Shown here one piece after another: positions 10,927 to 56,711 of a stretch of DNA of 64,000 bases. Where the stretch lies: assembly GCA_036850595.1 (NCBI GenBank), contig CM072165.1, forward strand, positions 9,558,109 through 9,622,108, in the 5' to 3' direction. The notes beneath the pieces are model-generated. The model made no database searches and was not told the DNA's origin. It saw only the letters and a list, made by a program, of their open reading frames with translations. The position numbers and the translations under genes are program-made. This stretch comes from Rhyacichthys aspro (lineage: Eukaryota > Chordata > Actinopteri > Gobiiformes > Rhyacichthyidae). How positions within the stretch are numbered: position 1 is the first letter of the stretch; each line of letters opens with the position of its first letter.

Positions 10927-11573
10927 AGATACACACTTAAAGGTCTAAGAGTACTTATTAAAACTCTGAGTGTAATAGGAAGTGGTTAATGGCCTTTGGT
11001 TGTGATTGTACAGGCCATGTTGAGGGCCAAAGTCTAGCAGTGGACATTTTAAAGACCTGGGATTTCATGAAGAAGAATATCAAGTAATGTAGTCTCTTGA
11101 AACATTTGAAACGGCGTCCATTACAGACGGCTAGAAATGTTTAATTAAAAGAAAAGTTGTTGAGGTTTATGTCAAAGCTGAATGTCGTCTGTGTGGTTAA
11201 AAAGTATGAAAAGCCAAGTTTAACATTTTCGCTTCAACAGTTCTCAACATGGCAACATTAATAATGGTGTGTAATGATAACATGACAAAAAAATCTATAA
11301 AAATGATATAAGATATAAGAATATGATATAAGAAAAGCATATAAGAGGTGAAACTATCAAAATAAAAGTAAAAGTACTTTAAAATAATGTCACTCAAGTA
11401 ACACTAAAAGTAGTCATCAAAATTATGTAAAAAAAAAGTGAAGTAAACATACAAAAAAAAAAACACTACAACAAAACGTTACTCTTGATATTTTGTAACA
11501 TTTGTGCCTAAAAAGTTATGAAAAACAGAAAGAAACAAGATTAGATCTTGGCATTAATATGCTTCCTGTTATG

Positions 11574-11579
11574 AATAAA
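11574..11579 (+). terminator. Candidate proximal poly(A) signal of cckar
   Basis: AATAAA about 650 nt after the stop codon. It is the first canonical hexamer I found; use is unproven. Confidence 0.4.
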
Positions 11580-11806
11580 TGTATGATAGCACTTATGTCT
11601 TTGAGTATTTCACGGACATGAAGAAAAAGAACTCAAGCTGAATGTTTAAATTCACAAACCGGGTCCTAATGTGTCCAATTTAAAAATTTAAGAAAAAAAA
11701 AAAATAGCCATCTCTGATTTGATTCAAACTTAAAAATTAGTGTCGGCATCTTTTTTAGTTTGATTTTTATGTTTAAAAAAGTGGATGTGCAAAGTCAAAA
11801 TCACAA

Positions 11807-12197
11807 CTGCTTGAAAATGACATTGTTCCAAAAGCCGTAACTTATAAAGTATTTGTGTCAGACATTGATCTACATCAGTCTTCAACCTTTAAAATATGGG
11901 GTCCTCAGTTGTTGTGTTTTGAAAATGTGATACATTTGCTAAATTAGGTTGAGAAAAAATATTTTCAAGTTTAATGCCTAATAATTCAACATTTTGTATA
12001 AACACCTCAATAATAATTACTATCTTCTATTGTTTTTTTCTAAAATTTTGGAAGGCCATAACTGAGAAAATACCAACTGAGGGCCACAAATTTTACAGTG
12101 TCAAGACTTTGCACAGTTTAAAATATTGCCTGAAATTTTCTTTTATCCAGCACAAATAGTTAAAAAGTTATGGTTTTTAGAACTTTATTTTCAAGCA
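11807..12197. repeat. Fold-back (inverted) repeat, about 390 bp
   Basis: The left end begins CTGCTTGAAAAT and the right end is ATTTTCAAGCAG, its exact reverse complement. Homology continues inward: GCCGTAACTTATAAAGTATT on the left against ACCATAACTTTTTAACTATT on the right arm read in reverse, then CCTCAGTTG in both. The arms are roughly 120-150 bp and diverged. A third, direct copy lies at about 13145-13290, so the arms belong to a dispersed family. Confidence 0.72.
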
Positions 12198-12971
12198 GCC
12201 CTAATTTCTGTAACCTTTTTGCCCTTAAAATCTTCCATAATTAAAATGCAAAAATTCCATTCCAAATTCTACGACAGATTATAAGTAAATTGATTACACC
12301 AAGTTTGAAGTAAATCCAAGCTGGTCAAGCGGGAGGCCTCTGTCATAATTATTACACATTATTATTATTACACTCATCCTCCTCACAGGCGTTTTGTCAT
12401 CTTGGCCGCAGCGTCCTATTACTCAATGGCTTCAAAACCAATCCTCCAGTGCATATATGGTTCAGCTGTCGTCCTTGACCCGATGTGTATGTGTTTTGTC
12501 CGCTCAGAGGGTTGTGCCGCGGTTGCTACGCTAAAACTGACGAGGCCTTATCTTTGTGTGGGACTTGAAACACCTGTGGTCCCTCTTCAAAGAGCTACTT
12601 CTTGGCATCGACCGCCTGATTTCCACTTATTCAAGTTAAATATAGCGGCGTTAATGTAGCAACTCTTTTTTTATTTGCTGGAGTTGTTTTTGTTATGTGG
12701 TTTTTTAGCATTCGGTGGACTCTTTACATTTTTTTTTGTATTTGTGCATGTGCCTATTCTGACATCATATAAAACCTGCGGGCAGTATTTGATAAAAGCA
12801 ACGATGACGGCAGACGTTCAGCTCAACTTATGTCATCTTGTCTTGAATGTAAAACAGTTTCAGACATTTTACTGCTTTTTTTGTATACATCTAGATGGAC
12901 TTGTGTTAATTGTATAGCCTTCACAAGTGACCATACGTGAAAATGTGAGGCTAGGGTGCCTACAAAAGCTT

Positions 12972-13526
12972 TTAAAGGGATAGTTCGGTATTTTATAAAC
13001 ACGGTTCCATGTACCAGCTTCGGTTCTGTTTACCACGTATTGATATAAATAGGGAAAACATTGAAAATATAATGAATGAAAACATTTCCAATTAAATTTG
13101 GGGTACAAGTTGCTGAGAAATGGCCAATTTTGAGAAGAAAAGGTTTCCAAGGGCTGTGTGAAAATGTTCCAAAAGCCCATAACTCTTGAACTATTTGTGC
13201 CAGATAATTGACTTATTCAGGCATCATTTGACACTACATCAAGTTTAGAAACTGTAAATCCCGTGGCCCTCTGTTGTTAGATTTTTGTTATATATTGGCA
13301 AAATTAAATCGAGAAAAAAGTGTAAAATATTAATCACTAGACTATATCACAATTTGAAAAAGCTCATGTGGTTTAAATTTAAGTTATGAACTTAAAAAAA
13401 AAAACACTTCAGTGAATGTTAAACCCTGTATATGCACTAATAATACTATTTAATCTTGTTAGTCTCATTAATTGATTCATATAAATTTTTAATGTGTTAA
13501 ATACATGTACTGGACCATCCCTTTAA
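12972..13526. mobile_element. MITE-like DNA element with inverted termini
   Basis: The left end TTAAAGGGATAGTTC and the right end GGACCATCCCTTTAA are inverted repeats with two mismatches over 15 bp. The element is about 555 bp with no coding capacity. The flanking TTAA could be a piggyBac-type target duplication or part of the terminus; I cannot decide. Its interior (13145-13290) is homologous to both arms of the neighbouring fold-back repeat. AGGGATAGTTC-type ends are common in fish genomes. Confidence 0.7.
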
Positions 13527-13679
13527 GTGCGTCTAAAAAGAACACGACTCAAGGTAAATGGTGAAAGGAACAAGGAGATCAGCTCGGGACTTGAATCCAA
13601 GGATCAGAGCTCCGTTTGGGCTTGACAGGAGTTGAGAAGATTACCTGGAAGTGTACAAAGTTCTGTGATTTTAAATATC

Positions 13680-13685
13680 AATAAA
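13680..13685 (+). terminator. Candidate distal poly(A) signal of cckar
   Basis: AATAAA followed by a T-rich stretch. It faces an opposite-strand signal 33 bp away (13718-13723), as expected for two convergent genes ending at the same spot. Confidence 0.45.
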
Positions 13686-13717
13686 AGACATACAAAGATG
13701 AAACTTTATATCACGTT

Positions 13718-13723
13718 TTTATT
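13718..13723 (-). terminator. Candidate distal poly(A) signal of rbpj
   Basis: TTTATT on the plus strand is AATAAA on the minus strand, about 3.5 kb after the rbpj stop. Further minus-strand hexamers at 13887-13892, 14251-14256 and 14632-14637 are alternatives. Confidence 0.4.
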
Positions 13724-14681
13724 CTCGTTTTTATGCCAATATTGCAAGTTTTTTCTCGTTTTTTTCTTCTTTTAATGACATACAGATTTGAGCATGATCT
13801 GGAGCTGCAATATGTACAAAAAACAAACTAACGTTGTTATAAAAACGAAACAAAACAAAAAAAACGAAACAAAAAAGTCCCCTTTGTTTATTGCTAAATG
13901 TTACAAACGGCACAGGTTTCTACCATCAGCAACCCTTTGAGCACTGAGTATAACTACCACAATGACACCTCAGCTTAACCATTTACTAGAATAATACACA
14001 GAGAACAGTGAAGAGTGTAGGAAGTGAAGAGCCAGGATGAAGAAAAAAAAAAAAGTAGGGGATCCGACTGTAGCCAAGCTAAGCACGACAGGCCACGTTA
14101 TGGTAAGAAAAGGGAATAGTGACAGTATCCCAAATGTACACATGAAAGGTAAATGAAAGGTTAGCGCTCTAGTGCAAACAGCCACAAAGTCTTTAAGGAG
14201 AAGTATAAGGCTGAGTGCGACAGAAGGGCTCCACACTCCTTTTTTTTTTTTTTATTAAATTGTTTAAAGCTGCCACTCACTGGGCCCTGTTTGTTTAGCA
14301 GTGCATGAAAACTACATTATAAAAGACATTTGGCATATTAGAGGATACATACATTGTTCAGAGCTCATTATAAAAAAAAAAAAAAAAAACACAAATGAAC
14401 AGCTGCGTTTTGAAGAAAAACATGACCAGACACGTGTTAGCTGTGGGTGTTGCAGACAAAAAAATAAAAAATAAAAAAAAATTGGCAGGTTAATACAGCA
14501 AAAGGCATGTAACATAATCACCCTTTTTTTTTTTTTTGAAAATCCCCTTTGTTTTTTGTCAAGTGATTTCCTCAAACTGTAAACCAGCTCGGATTGTCAC
14601 GGCGACGGGCCAAAAACGGCACGTCGCCCTCTTTATTAGTTTGAGCCGATGTTCAAAAGTAATGTTCAGAAGGAGCAGGAC

Positions 14682-14708
14682 AAGAAGAAGAAGAAGAAGA
14701 GGAGGAGC
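14682..14708. repeat. AGA/AGG microsatellite
   Basis: An uninterrupted AAG run followed by AGG units, inside the presumed rbpj 3' UTR. Confidence 0.85.
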
Positions 14709-15431
14709 CTGTGGTGGTTCACCAAAAATGCTACTCCACTTGTAAACAAAAATATTAGTTTGAAAGGGGCGCGGTGGTGAAACTGACAATTTTGAGCGAA
14801 TGAACAAACGCTGATCTATCCGTTACGGTTTGGTGACGTCCATCTTGCAGAGTAAAGGGTTTCAAAGGTTGACCCTGGTCTAAAAGGTCAATGTGAAGAC
14901 TAATCGTTTGTGATGCTACACTCGCGCTGCAGCACCGAGACAGGAAGGAAGTGGCCTCCGAAAAAATAGACTCCCAGGCCAAACGAGGCAGCAAGGGCAA
15001 TAATGCACTTCTTTGTGACATAAGACAAGGGAGACTTTGTACCAATAATTTAAAAAATATACAATATAAAACATTTAACATTAATGACGGACAGGTGGGC
15101 GAGGAGAAAGGACAAGGGTATAACTTAATTTGATGTTTTTACATTGAAGGGGTGCGAGCAAATCCATTTTGTTCTTTTTCCTATTTCAGTGGTTGGTTTG
15201 AGAGTTTTCAAATACTTCATTAAACAGACATTCAAGTGACTGTTCTTTTCCTGTTTTACAGTCGGACACAGGTATTGCCTTTGAATATCTGTCAGCCTCT
15301 GTCAGACTTTGGATTCTGGTGGAAGACGACAAATTTAGATGAATGTCAAGTTTGTTTTAGTTTTTGGAGTTCACACTTTGAAATGGAGCGAGTCTGACTC
15401 TATTTTCCATTACAGCCACTACGTACAACAG

Positions 15432-15475
15432 TCACACACACATGCACACAGACACACACATACATATATATATTT
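15432..15475. repeat. Imperfect CA/TA microsatellite
   Basis: CA dinucleotides with a few interruptions grade into TA repeats; presumed rbpj 3' UTR. Confidence 0.85.
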
Positions 15476-17245
15476 ATATTTATATTTGCTGGCTGGTGAA
15501 CTAGTGCTCAGGCGGACAAAACAATGACAAAAGAAATGACCTGTACAATATTGCTGTATGTTTGGAAATGCACATGTTCAAAATACAGGTTTAGAAGGCC
15601 TTTATACTCCGACAGGAGACGCAGTCGCCATGAACACAATGAGTGCAACTACTACAGTGAGTTTACAATGTACACATTTGTTTCTGCCAAGAGAAAACCA
15701 CAGGAGCTTTTAAAAAGGCTAAGAAGGCTGAAAGAGCTTACAGCGCTCGTGTGATATTGTACCAAAAGTGAAGGTGCCGGGCACCACATGATAATAAAAA
15801 ACAGGGCTTTGTACTTATACAACAAAGAGAAGGCTGCTCTGCACAACAAGGTGGATCTGAGCACAGTGAGCTCACACTGAGCTCTGATAAGAAGCGAGGC
15901 AACAGCTTATTTTGTGCTACGCACAGGTTCTTCCAAGGTGAGTAAACAGCAGATAAGAAAAGGTGAAATATTTTGGAAATTGAAGTTATCAGTAAGGCCA
16001 CATCAAATTGAAAAGTGTCCGTTTCAACACACACTTTTTGGAGTAAATGCCAGCAGAAGTCGAGCACACACTGGAAGACACCTTTCTCGGTGCAGTTTGA
16101 GAGCGTCATGACAAGTCCACCACATTATTGATACGTCTACAGTGACCAATAAAGCAACAGATACAGCGATTAGATATGTGATTGGTTTGACTGTGTACAC
16201 AGTAAGAATATACAGTACTAAGGCTAGTTTTAAGTCAAAGACTACGCTTATTACATTAGTTTGAAAATGTTTCGTAACCATGGAAGTCTTATTTTCTGTG
16301 TTCTGCGAATGCTGCTATGGCTCCATGTGAGATGTACTTTATGTATTTTACTTTCAACGGAGACATAGCGCACATAAGAGTATTGCAGGCAAGGCAGAGG
16401 CATTGCTTAAAGCTTTTCTTTTTAAAGACTTCATAAAAACCAATGATAAAAAATAGGCCCTCTGAGGTTATTCCCCGATTAAAAAACAAACAAAACAACC
16501 TTCGCTTATGTAAATACACAACCAAGACTTCAGATTTTCCCCAACAGAAGAAGCAAGAGTATCAAAAAGAAAAAAAGAACCATCTGAAGACTGGAAAAGC
16601 AGGCGTTCATAAGTTCACAATAAAATACAGGCTGGGATTTTGGACCTCAGGGGAAAACACAAAGCCCAAGCTCAGAGGAAGAGTAGAAACTATTTGGTAA
16701 CAAAAGTGTACTATATGTTTAATACAAAAAAGGTATGGAGAAAAATGTACCTTTACTAAAGCTTATACAAGAACCTTGGTCCATAAAAACTATGCAATCG
16801 TCACGTTTTCAGTGTCCCTCTGCATTTAACAACAATACATCCACCCTTTTAGAAAACCACAACGCACTGGGAAATACCAGGAGTATAAAACAAGTGGCGG
16901 AGGGAGAGCGGGGCAGCGCAAAAATATACTTCCCAACACATTTGGACTTTTCACGGCGGATGTATTGTCGTTCCCATTCTCACAGCTGTAGAAAGGTGCT
17001 GGTGCTCTGAGCCCGCAGGAACTTCACTCATTCCAAACACCAGGAAGTGGACAGGCGGGTCTCTAAAGTTACCACAGGAGAGAATGTGACGCGGCGATGT
17101 CAGTCCTCCTTCAGATCCCTCCTGCTCCCTAGTCCCACCATCTCAGCTTCTTTGTATCCAAAAAAATTCATACGCAGCACTTTAGAGTCACTTTGTTCTG
17201 ATTCGCAGTCTGTGTATATCTGCTCACGAGTGGGCCTTGTGTGCG

Positions 17246-51941
<34,696 letters not shown>

Positions 51942-52162
51942 CTTCCACAAACTCTCACCAAAACTCCAATACTCGCGATATCCTTTCTCTCCCACAGTCC
52001 AACAATCCGCCGAGACAACAGAAGCAGACTGGAGGTGTAGGAACGAGGAGACGGAGAGAAAGGGGGTGGGTGAGGAAGATGAGAAAAAGGGGAGGCGGCG
52101 GGTAGCAGCAGCAGCAGCGCGGAGAGAGAGTGAGCGAAAAGGGCAGACGCCACAACAACAGG

Positions 52163-52170
52163 CGTGGGAA
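52163..52170 (+). promoter_or_regulatory. RBPJ-consensus site in the rbpj promoter
   Basis: CGTGGGAA, a full match to YGTGGGAA, 222 bp upstream of the start codon and adjacent to an ETS-like ACTTCCG. Confidence 0.5.
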
Positions 52171-52292
52171 ACTTCCGAGATCACGCGATACTTGGAAAAC
52201 TCTCATAATAGGCGAGCACTGGGGGGAGCGTCCCTTATCGCGAGAACATGTTATAGTAGAGTAGTTGTTTATCTTGTGGCGCTGAAATACTA

Positions 52293-52300
52293 TTCCCACG
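52293..52300 (-). promoter_or_regulatory. Second RBPJ-consensus site in the rbpj promoter
   Basis: Minus-strand CGTGGGAA, 352 bp upstream of the start codon, in the opposite orientation to the first site and fused to a CACGTG E-box. Confidence 0.5.
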
Positions 52301-54583
52301 TGTTTACCGGGTAATAAATTACACCACCAAAACGTTTAAAAAAGCTCACGCACCCTTCATTTTCCCAGGCTTAAAGAGTATCCATCTTTTATGTGTAACA
52401 ATAAGTATTAACAGCTGCACTGTCAAAATATTTTATTTTCAACACTCCCTACAAGTATGTAAACAATAATCACAAGAGGTGATGGAGCTACAAGGCCAAA
52501 CAGTCTAGGAGCTAGAATTAGTGGAGGATTTCTGTGCACCAAATTGACAATTCCCATGGGTAACATTGCAGTTCCTGTTTAGAGAGTGGAAACAATGGTG
52601 TGAACACATGTGAATGGGCCATACAGGGCAGATTAGTGCATTGCCATCACATTGGGGAGTCCCATGACCAGCCCAAACCTCAGTCAAAGTACAAGGGTGG
52701 CTATTATTTAGAATCCTTCAAGGCTTTATCATTAGTTTGAGTGTATTTCCAAAAGTTTATCAGTTGCATTGCCATCACAAACACGGCAGGTCAGTTTTGT
52801 TTATCTGGGAGGGGCGGGAAAGCCGTAAACTTTCATGTAGGTCTGAGTTGCCGGCAGGCTTCATTTGAATATGTTTGCTACCTTTGTTCACCTTACGGGC
52901 GACGTTGAGTGGGTGCTTTTTCAACTTCAAAGAAAGAATGAAATAGAGATTGTCAGCTCGTGCATTTGATCTTCTTGTTGCCAAAAGACAGAAGTGAACA
53001 AAGTAGAATGTGCAACCTTACCTCCTATAGTCCACATAAATCTACACATTTAAACATTTCCAAATGCATAAATCATCTTTACAGAGTTTCCGAGGCAAAA
53101 AAAAAAAAGGGGGAGCGAGGAGTTGCATAAGGTTTTGCATGAGAGTGCGCCTGGCCCGAAGCCCGGCTCTATGAAGACATCGAGCCCGGGACCTCAGCCT
53201 GCCCTCAACCATTTTTCCTTTCCCTCTGGTCTTTTATAGTCGACAGAGAACCTCTAGTTACACTCACAGCTGAACGGGAGGAGCATAAAGTTTCCTTAAA
53301 TGTTTTACAGCTGCAGAAAAGATAAAGAAACCCAACGTTTACATCAAGATTTAACCTTTGAGCTCGTCAAACAATCTTTTATCACTTCTCTTCTCTCTTA
53401 TAATTGTCACAGAACAAACGCTACATTTTTTTAAAATTGTGTGATGCTAAAGTAGCCCCGACCCCCCTCCGAACACTTCGCTCTCTCTCATTAGGAGCAA
53501 AAACCATTTCTTTTAATAGAGACCCGGCCAATTCAAGCAATCATGACTAAGCCATAAGCCCCAGGTTTTATAAATCCATTCACTTGACTGCTTAAGCTCA
53601 CTGCTCACAAAGAAAGCGACAGATTGAGACAGAAAGAAAGAGCGATTGTCGTCCCAAGTGCAACCAGCGCTCGCTGTTTTTTTGTTATCTGTAGATTTGT
53701 CCTACATACTGGATAGTTAAGTTTGAATTGAAACTGACTCCATAAAACAGGTTCTAGGAGAGCTTTTTGGTCAAGAAATAAGGAGAAATAATTTTTATCT
53801 ACAGAATTAAAGAGGCGAAAAAGGAGAATGCAGACGAATTAGGGAAGTGCTGTTCTAGTCTCCTTTCCTGATTAGCAGCTCTTCGACTCAAAGTCATTTG
53901 ATTTGACACGAGGGTGGTGAAACTTCCTGAAATAAGCACGAAGTGACAGACGGAAAACGTAGGTTGAGAGACACTGGGTTAAAAGTTAGACAGACACGAG
54001 ACTGATGAACTCGGAAATGAAAATTTAGCACATGGTGCAATGCCTCTACACTCAACTCTATTAAGCCAACTTTTCAAACTAAGCAGCGATCGCGAAAGTA
54101 GTGTAAGATTTTCCAAATGAGTCTAAGCAGAAAAAAGGGAGTCCCTGAGCGTCCGTTATATGTCCAGCTGTCCAAGCCACTGGGGAAAACCCGAGGGGTG
54201 CAAAAGGCCAGACAGCTTGACAAATGGAGTCCGAGAAAGAGGCGCGTCAAAAGACCTCTCCTCCCAAAGCTTCCCTTTTCTTTTCTTTTTAACACAAGAC
54301 TGGTCATTATATAAAAAGGACATCACAGACAGTTAAATGACAGGGTGATAAGTTTGGAGACCGTCAAAGGGAAACTGTTTTCGCAAGCTTTTTGTAAGAA
54401 TCAGAAGCATGAGGGAAGAGACATTTCCCCTTTTCCTGGACCGGCACAGTTCACGGTGAGTTCAAGCTGCCAAATGTATGTGGGGCGAGGAGCGAACAGG
54501 CACGGTATCTGGCAGCTCTGACTCAGACTCTGTTTGACATCGGAAAATAAGCAACATGATATGACTGACTTGCACATTGGTGG

Positions 54584-54881
54584 GCCTGGCCAGCTATCTT
54601 AATTCTTTTCTATACTATACAAAATATTAATGTGGTTCCTGCCGATTCAACTTTGAATTTTAAAGGATGGTACGAATGGACGCATTACACTTTTTTGAAT
54701 GCAATTTCAATGTAGAATAAACTGCTTCTGGATCGATGCAATTGGAATATATAAAACCAATCACAGAAAGTACTGCATAAAGCTCGCCCCATTGTAGATA
54801 AAGGTCATGATTGGTCAAGTAAGACCTATTTAAGTGGATATACAGTAGGTTTGAATGGGAGAGGTGTGGATGGCCAGGCTA
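54584..54881. mobile_element. Possible relic of a GCCTGGCCA-ended DNA element
   Basis: The ends read GGCCTGGCCAG and TGGCCAGGCTAA, a short inverted repeat resembling the termini of the element at 60653-61123. The two also share an internal ATGATTGGTCA and GTAAG phrase. No target duplication is evident, so it may be a truncated relative. Confidence 0.4.
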
Positions 54882-56268
54882 AATTAAACCTATATTTTAT
54901 CAAAATTATATCCTTTATTTATCTTTTTATGAAAAGACTGCTTAACTACACAAGACTGCACTGAATTTGGAAAAAACACCCTCATTAGCAAGAAACCGAA
55001 CCTTCTTCTTCTCTTTAAAAACTGCAATTTTGTTTATGCTCAAACCTTGCTTTTAGTGACCCCATTGTTGTTGATAATTAATAATGATGTAGATTTACAA
55101 ATATGTGATGGGATTAATTTGATTGGTGAAGGGAATCATGTGACAAAGCTAACCAAGTAAGTGAACAAAAATAGGTGGGTGTAAATGAGTGAATGTAATC
55201 AAATGTAAAGTTAAAAAGCACCATTTCTGTTAGGTTCATGTTATGAAATTGATTGTTGTAACAACAGAACAGCAAACCATTTTTGTTCATTTTTTTTTCA
55301 CCTACCAGCCTTGACCATGGCTTACTGTGGACTCCAGCTTTTTAGCTTTAACATTATTTCCAGGGGAAAAAAGTACTATCTCTATTAAGCAAAAGTTATA
55401 ACAGGAATATAACACACCTATATTCACAAACAATCTAACAGTTTATAGCTATGAACACCCTTACGATTTCACTGACAACTGATAACATCCTCAGCTTATA
55501 ATAAAGAGTAATTATTCCACATGATGCATTTAACAGGCTGTACATTATGGGCTTTCACAAGCATGACACAATTGCTCATAAATGCAATAATGCAATGGTT
55601 ATCGTAAGAAAAAAACAAGCTCTCATAAACATGCAAAAGGCTGAAAAGCAGCATGTTTCCTCCACTCGCAGATGAGCCATGTCAGCTTTGCAACCGTAGC
55701 ACTTTTCAAAAAGCTCAGTCGAGGATTGAATGCGGCAGTTTTGGCTTTCATTTTCATAAGAGGGAAACAGTTTTAATATAAAACTGTATGAGCGCTGGGC
55801 CAAACTGATTTGGCGGAGTTTCCTGTCGCCATCTTTCAAAATAAATGCTGCCTTAGGGTATTGTACTTTGATTAAAAAAGCAGGCCAGATCATGAAATAT
55901 GTCAAACGCATTATGTTGCGCAAAAGAATAAGACGCAGCTTGATGTCTTTATTTATGCTTACAAAACGTGCTGTGCAAAAAACATGTGACGCCGTCTGAA
56001 GGGATTTTTCAGGGAATGGAGGATGTAAATGAAGTGAAAGCCCACATCCCAACCGTATATTATGTTCTCTTGTATATAAACACTGCACTGTAAAGTTTTA
56101 TATATAAAGTTTTACAAGAAGAAAATGATGTCTAAATTGTATGGAAGCCCTCAGAGGACAGGGTATAAAATTCTTTGCCATCTTATAAACCAAGGGAATA
56201 GATGTTCTGTGAATGTGAGCAACTATAATCTGTGCTTTGCAAAAATATAATGTTTTTTTCAGGTTTTT

Positions 56269-56291
56269 GTTGTTGTTGTTGTTGTTGTTGT
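56269..56291. repeat. GTT microsatellite
   Basis: An uninterrupted run of GTT trinucleotides flanked by T-runs. Confidence 0.9.
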
Positions 56292-56400
56292 TTTTTGGGT
56301 TTAGCTTTCCATAAAACAGTCTGAGCCAATTCAAATCAATTCTTTGCACATAAGAGCTATATAGTCATTACTTGAGTCTTTTTGTTTACTGCTGTCTTAA

Positions 56401-56711
56401 CAGTAGGGGTCATTTTTACTCCCTTTTTGCATCCCATAATATCTTCCACATTGTTCCACTTTTTCTAAAATGGCATAATTGATCATCCAGTCAACTCTGA
56501 TTTCTTTTATTAAGATGGGAAAATTAAATTATAATAATTGACATCTATAACCACCAGGGTGTAATTTTTGCCCCATGGTGATAACACCAAGAAGTTGAGG
56601 GTAATATAAGTTATATTTTACTGTTAATTTTAATAAATATAGAACTAGCACTTGATTAAAAAAAAAACACACCATGTTGTTGGAATGGCGAGGGGTAAAA
56701 ATGACCCACTG
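56401..56711. mobile_element. MITE with about 20-bp terminal inverted repeats
   Basis: The left end CAGTAGGGGTCATTTTTACT is inverted at the right end as GGGGTAAAAATGACCCACTG, differing by one extra base and one or two substitutions. The interior (311 bp in all) is AT-rich and non-coding. No target duplication was recognised, so the superfamily is open. Confidence 0.72.

Larger units (their letters stand above)
10927..13700 (+). other. cckar 3' flank, probable 3' UTR with inserted repeats
   Basis: No gene is seen between the cckar stop and the poly(A)-signal cluster near 13.7 kb. AATAAA motifs at 11574-11579 and 13680-13685 are candidate ends, giving a 3' UTR of about 0.65 or 2.75 kb. Within the interval lie a fold-back repeat (11807-12197) and a TIR element (12972-13526). 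Confidence 0.5.
13724..17245 (-). other. Probable rbpj 3' UTR
   Basis: This 3.5-kb stretch after the rbpj stop has no convincing ORF on either strand. It contains A- and T-runs, a GAA microsatellite (14682-14708) and a CA/TA microsatellite (15432-15475). A 3' UTR of several kilobases would fit mammalian RBPJ. The extent is inferred from poly(A) hexamers only. Confidence 0.5.
51942..52320 (-). promoter_or_regulatory. rbpj: rbpj promoter and 5' UTR
   Basis: The 380 bp upstream of the rbpj ATG are CpG-rich and lack an obvious TATA box at a plausible distance, as in housekeeping-type promoters. Perfect RBPJ consensus sites are present at 52163-52170 (CGTGGGAA, plus strand) and 52293-52300 (CGTGGGAA, minus strand). 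The first is followed directly by ACTTCCGAG, an ETS-like site, and the second overlaps a CACGTG E-box (52297-52302). The transcription start is not determinable from sequence. Confidence 0.6.

Noticed and set aside
55576..56088. 170-codon minus-strand ORF upstream of rbpj
   Set aside because: No domain, no splice context and an amino-acid composition typical of chance ORFs; not supportable as a gene.
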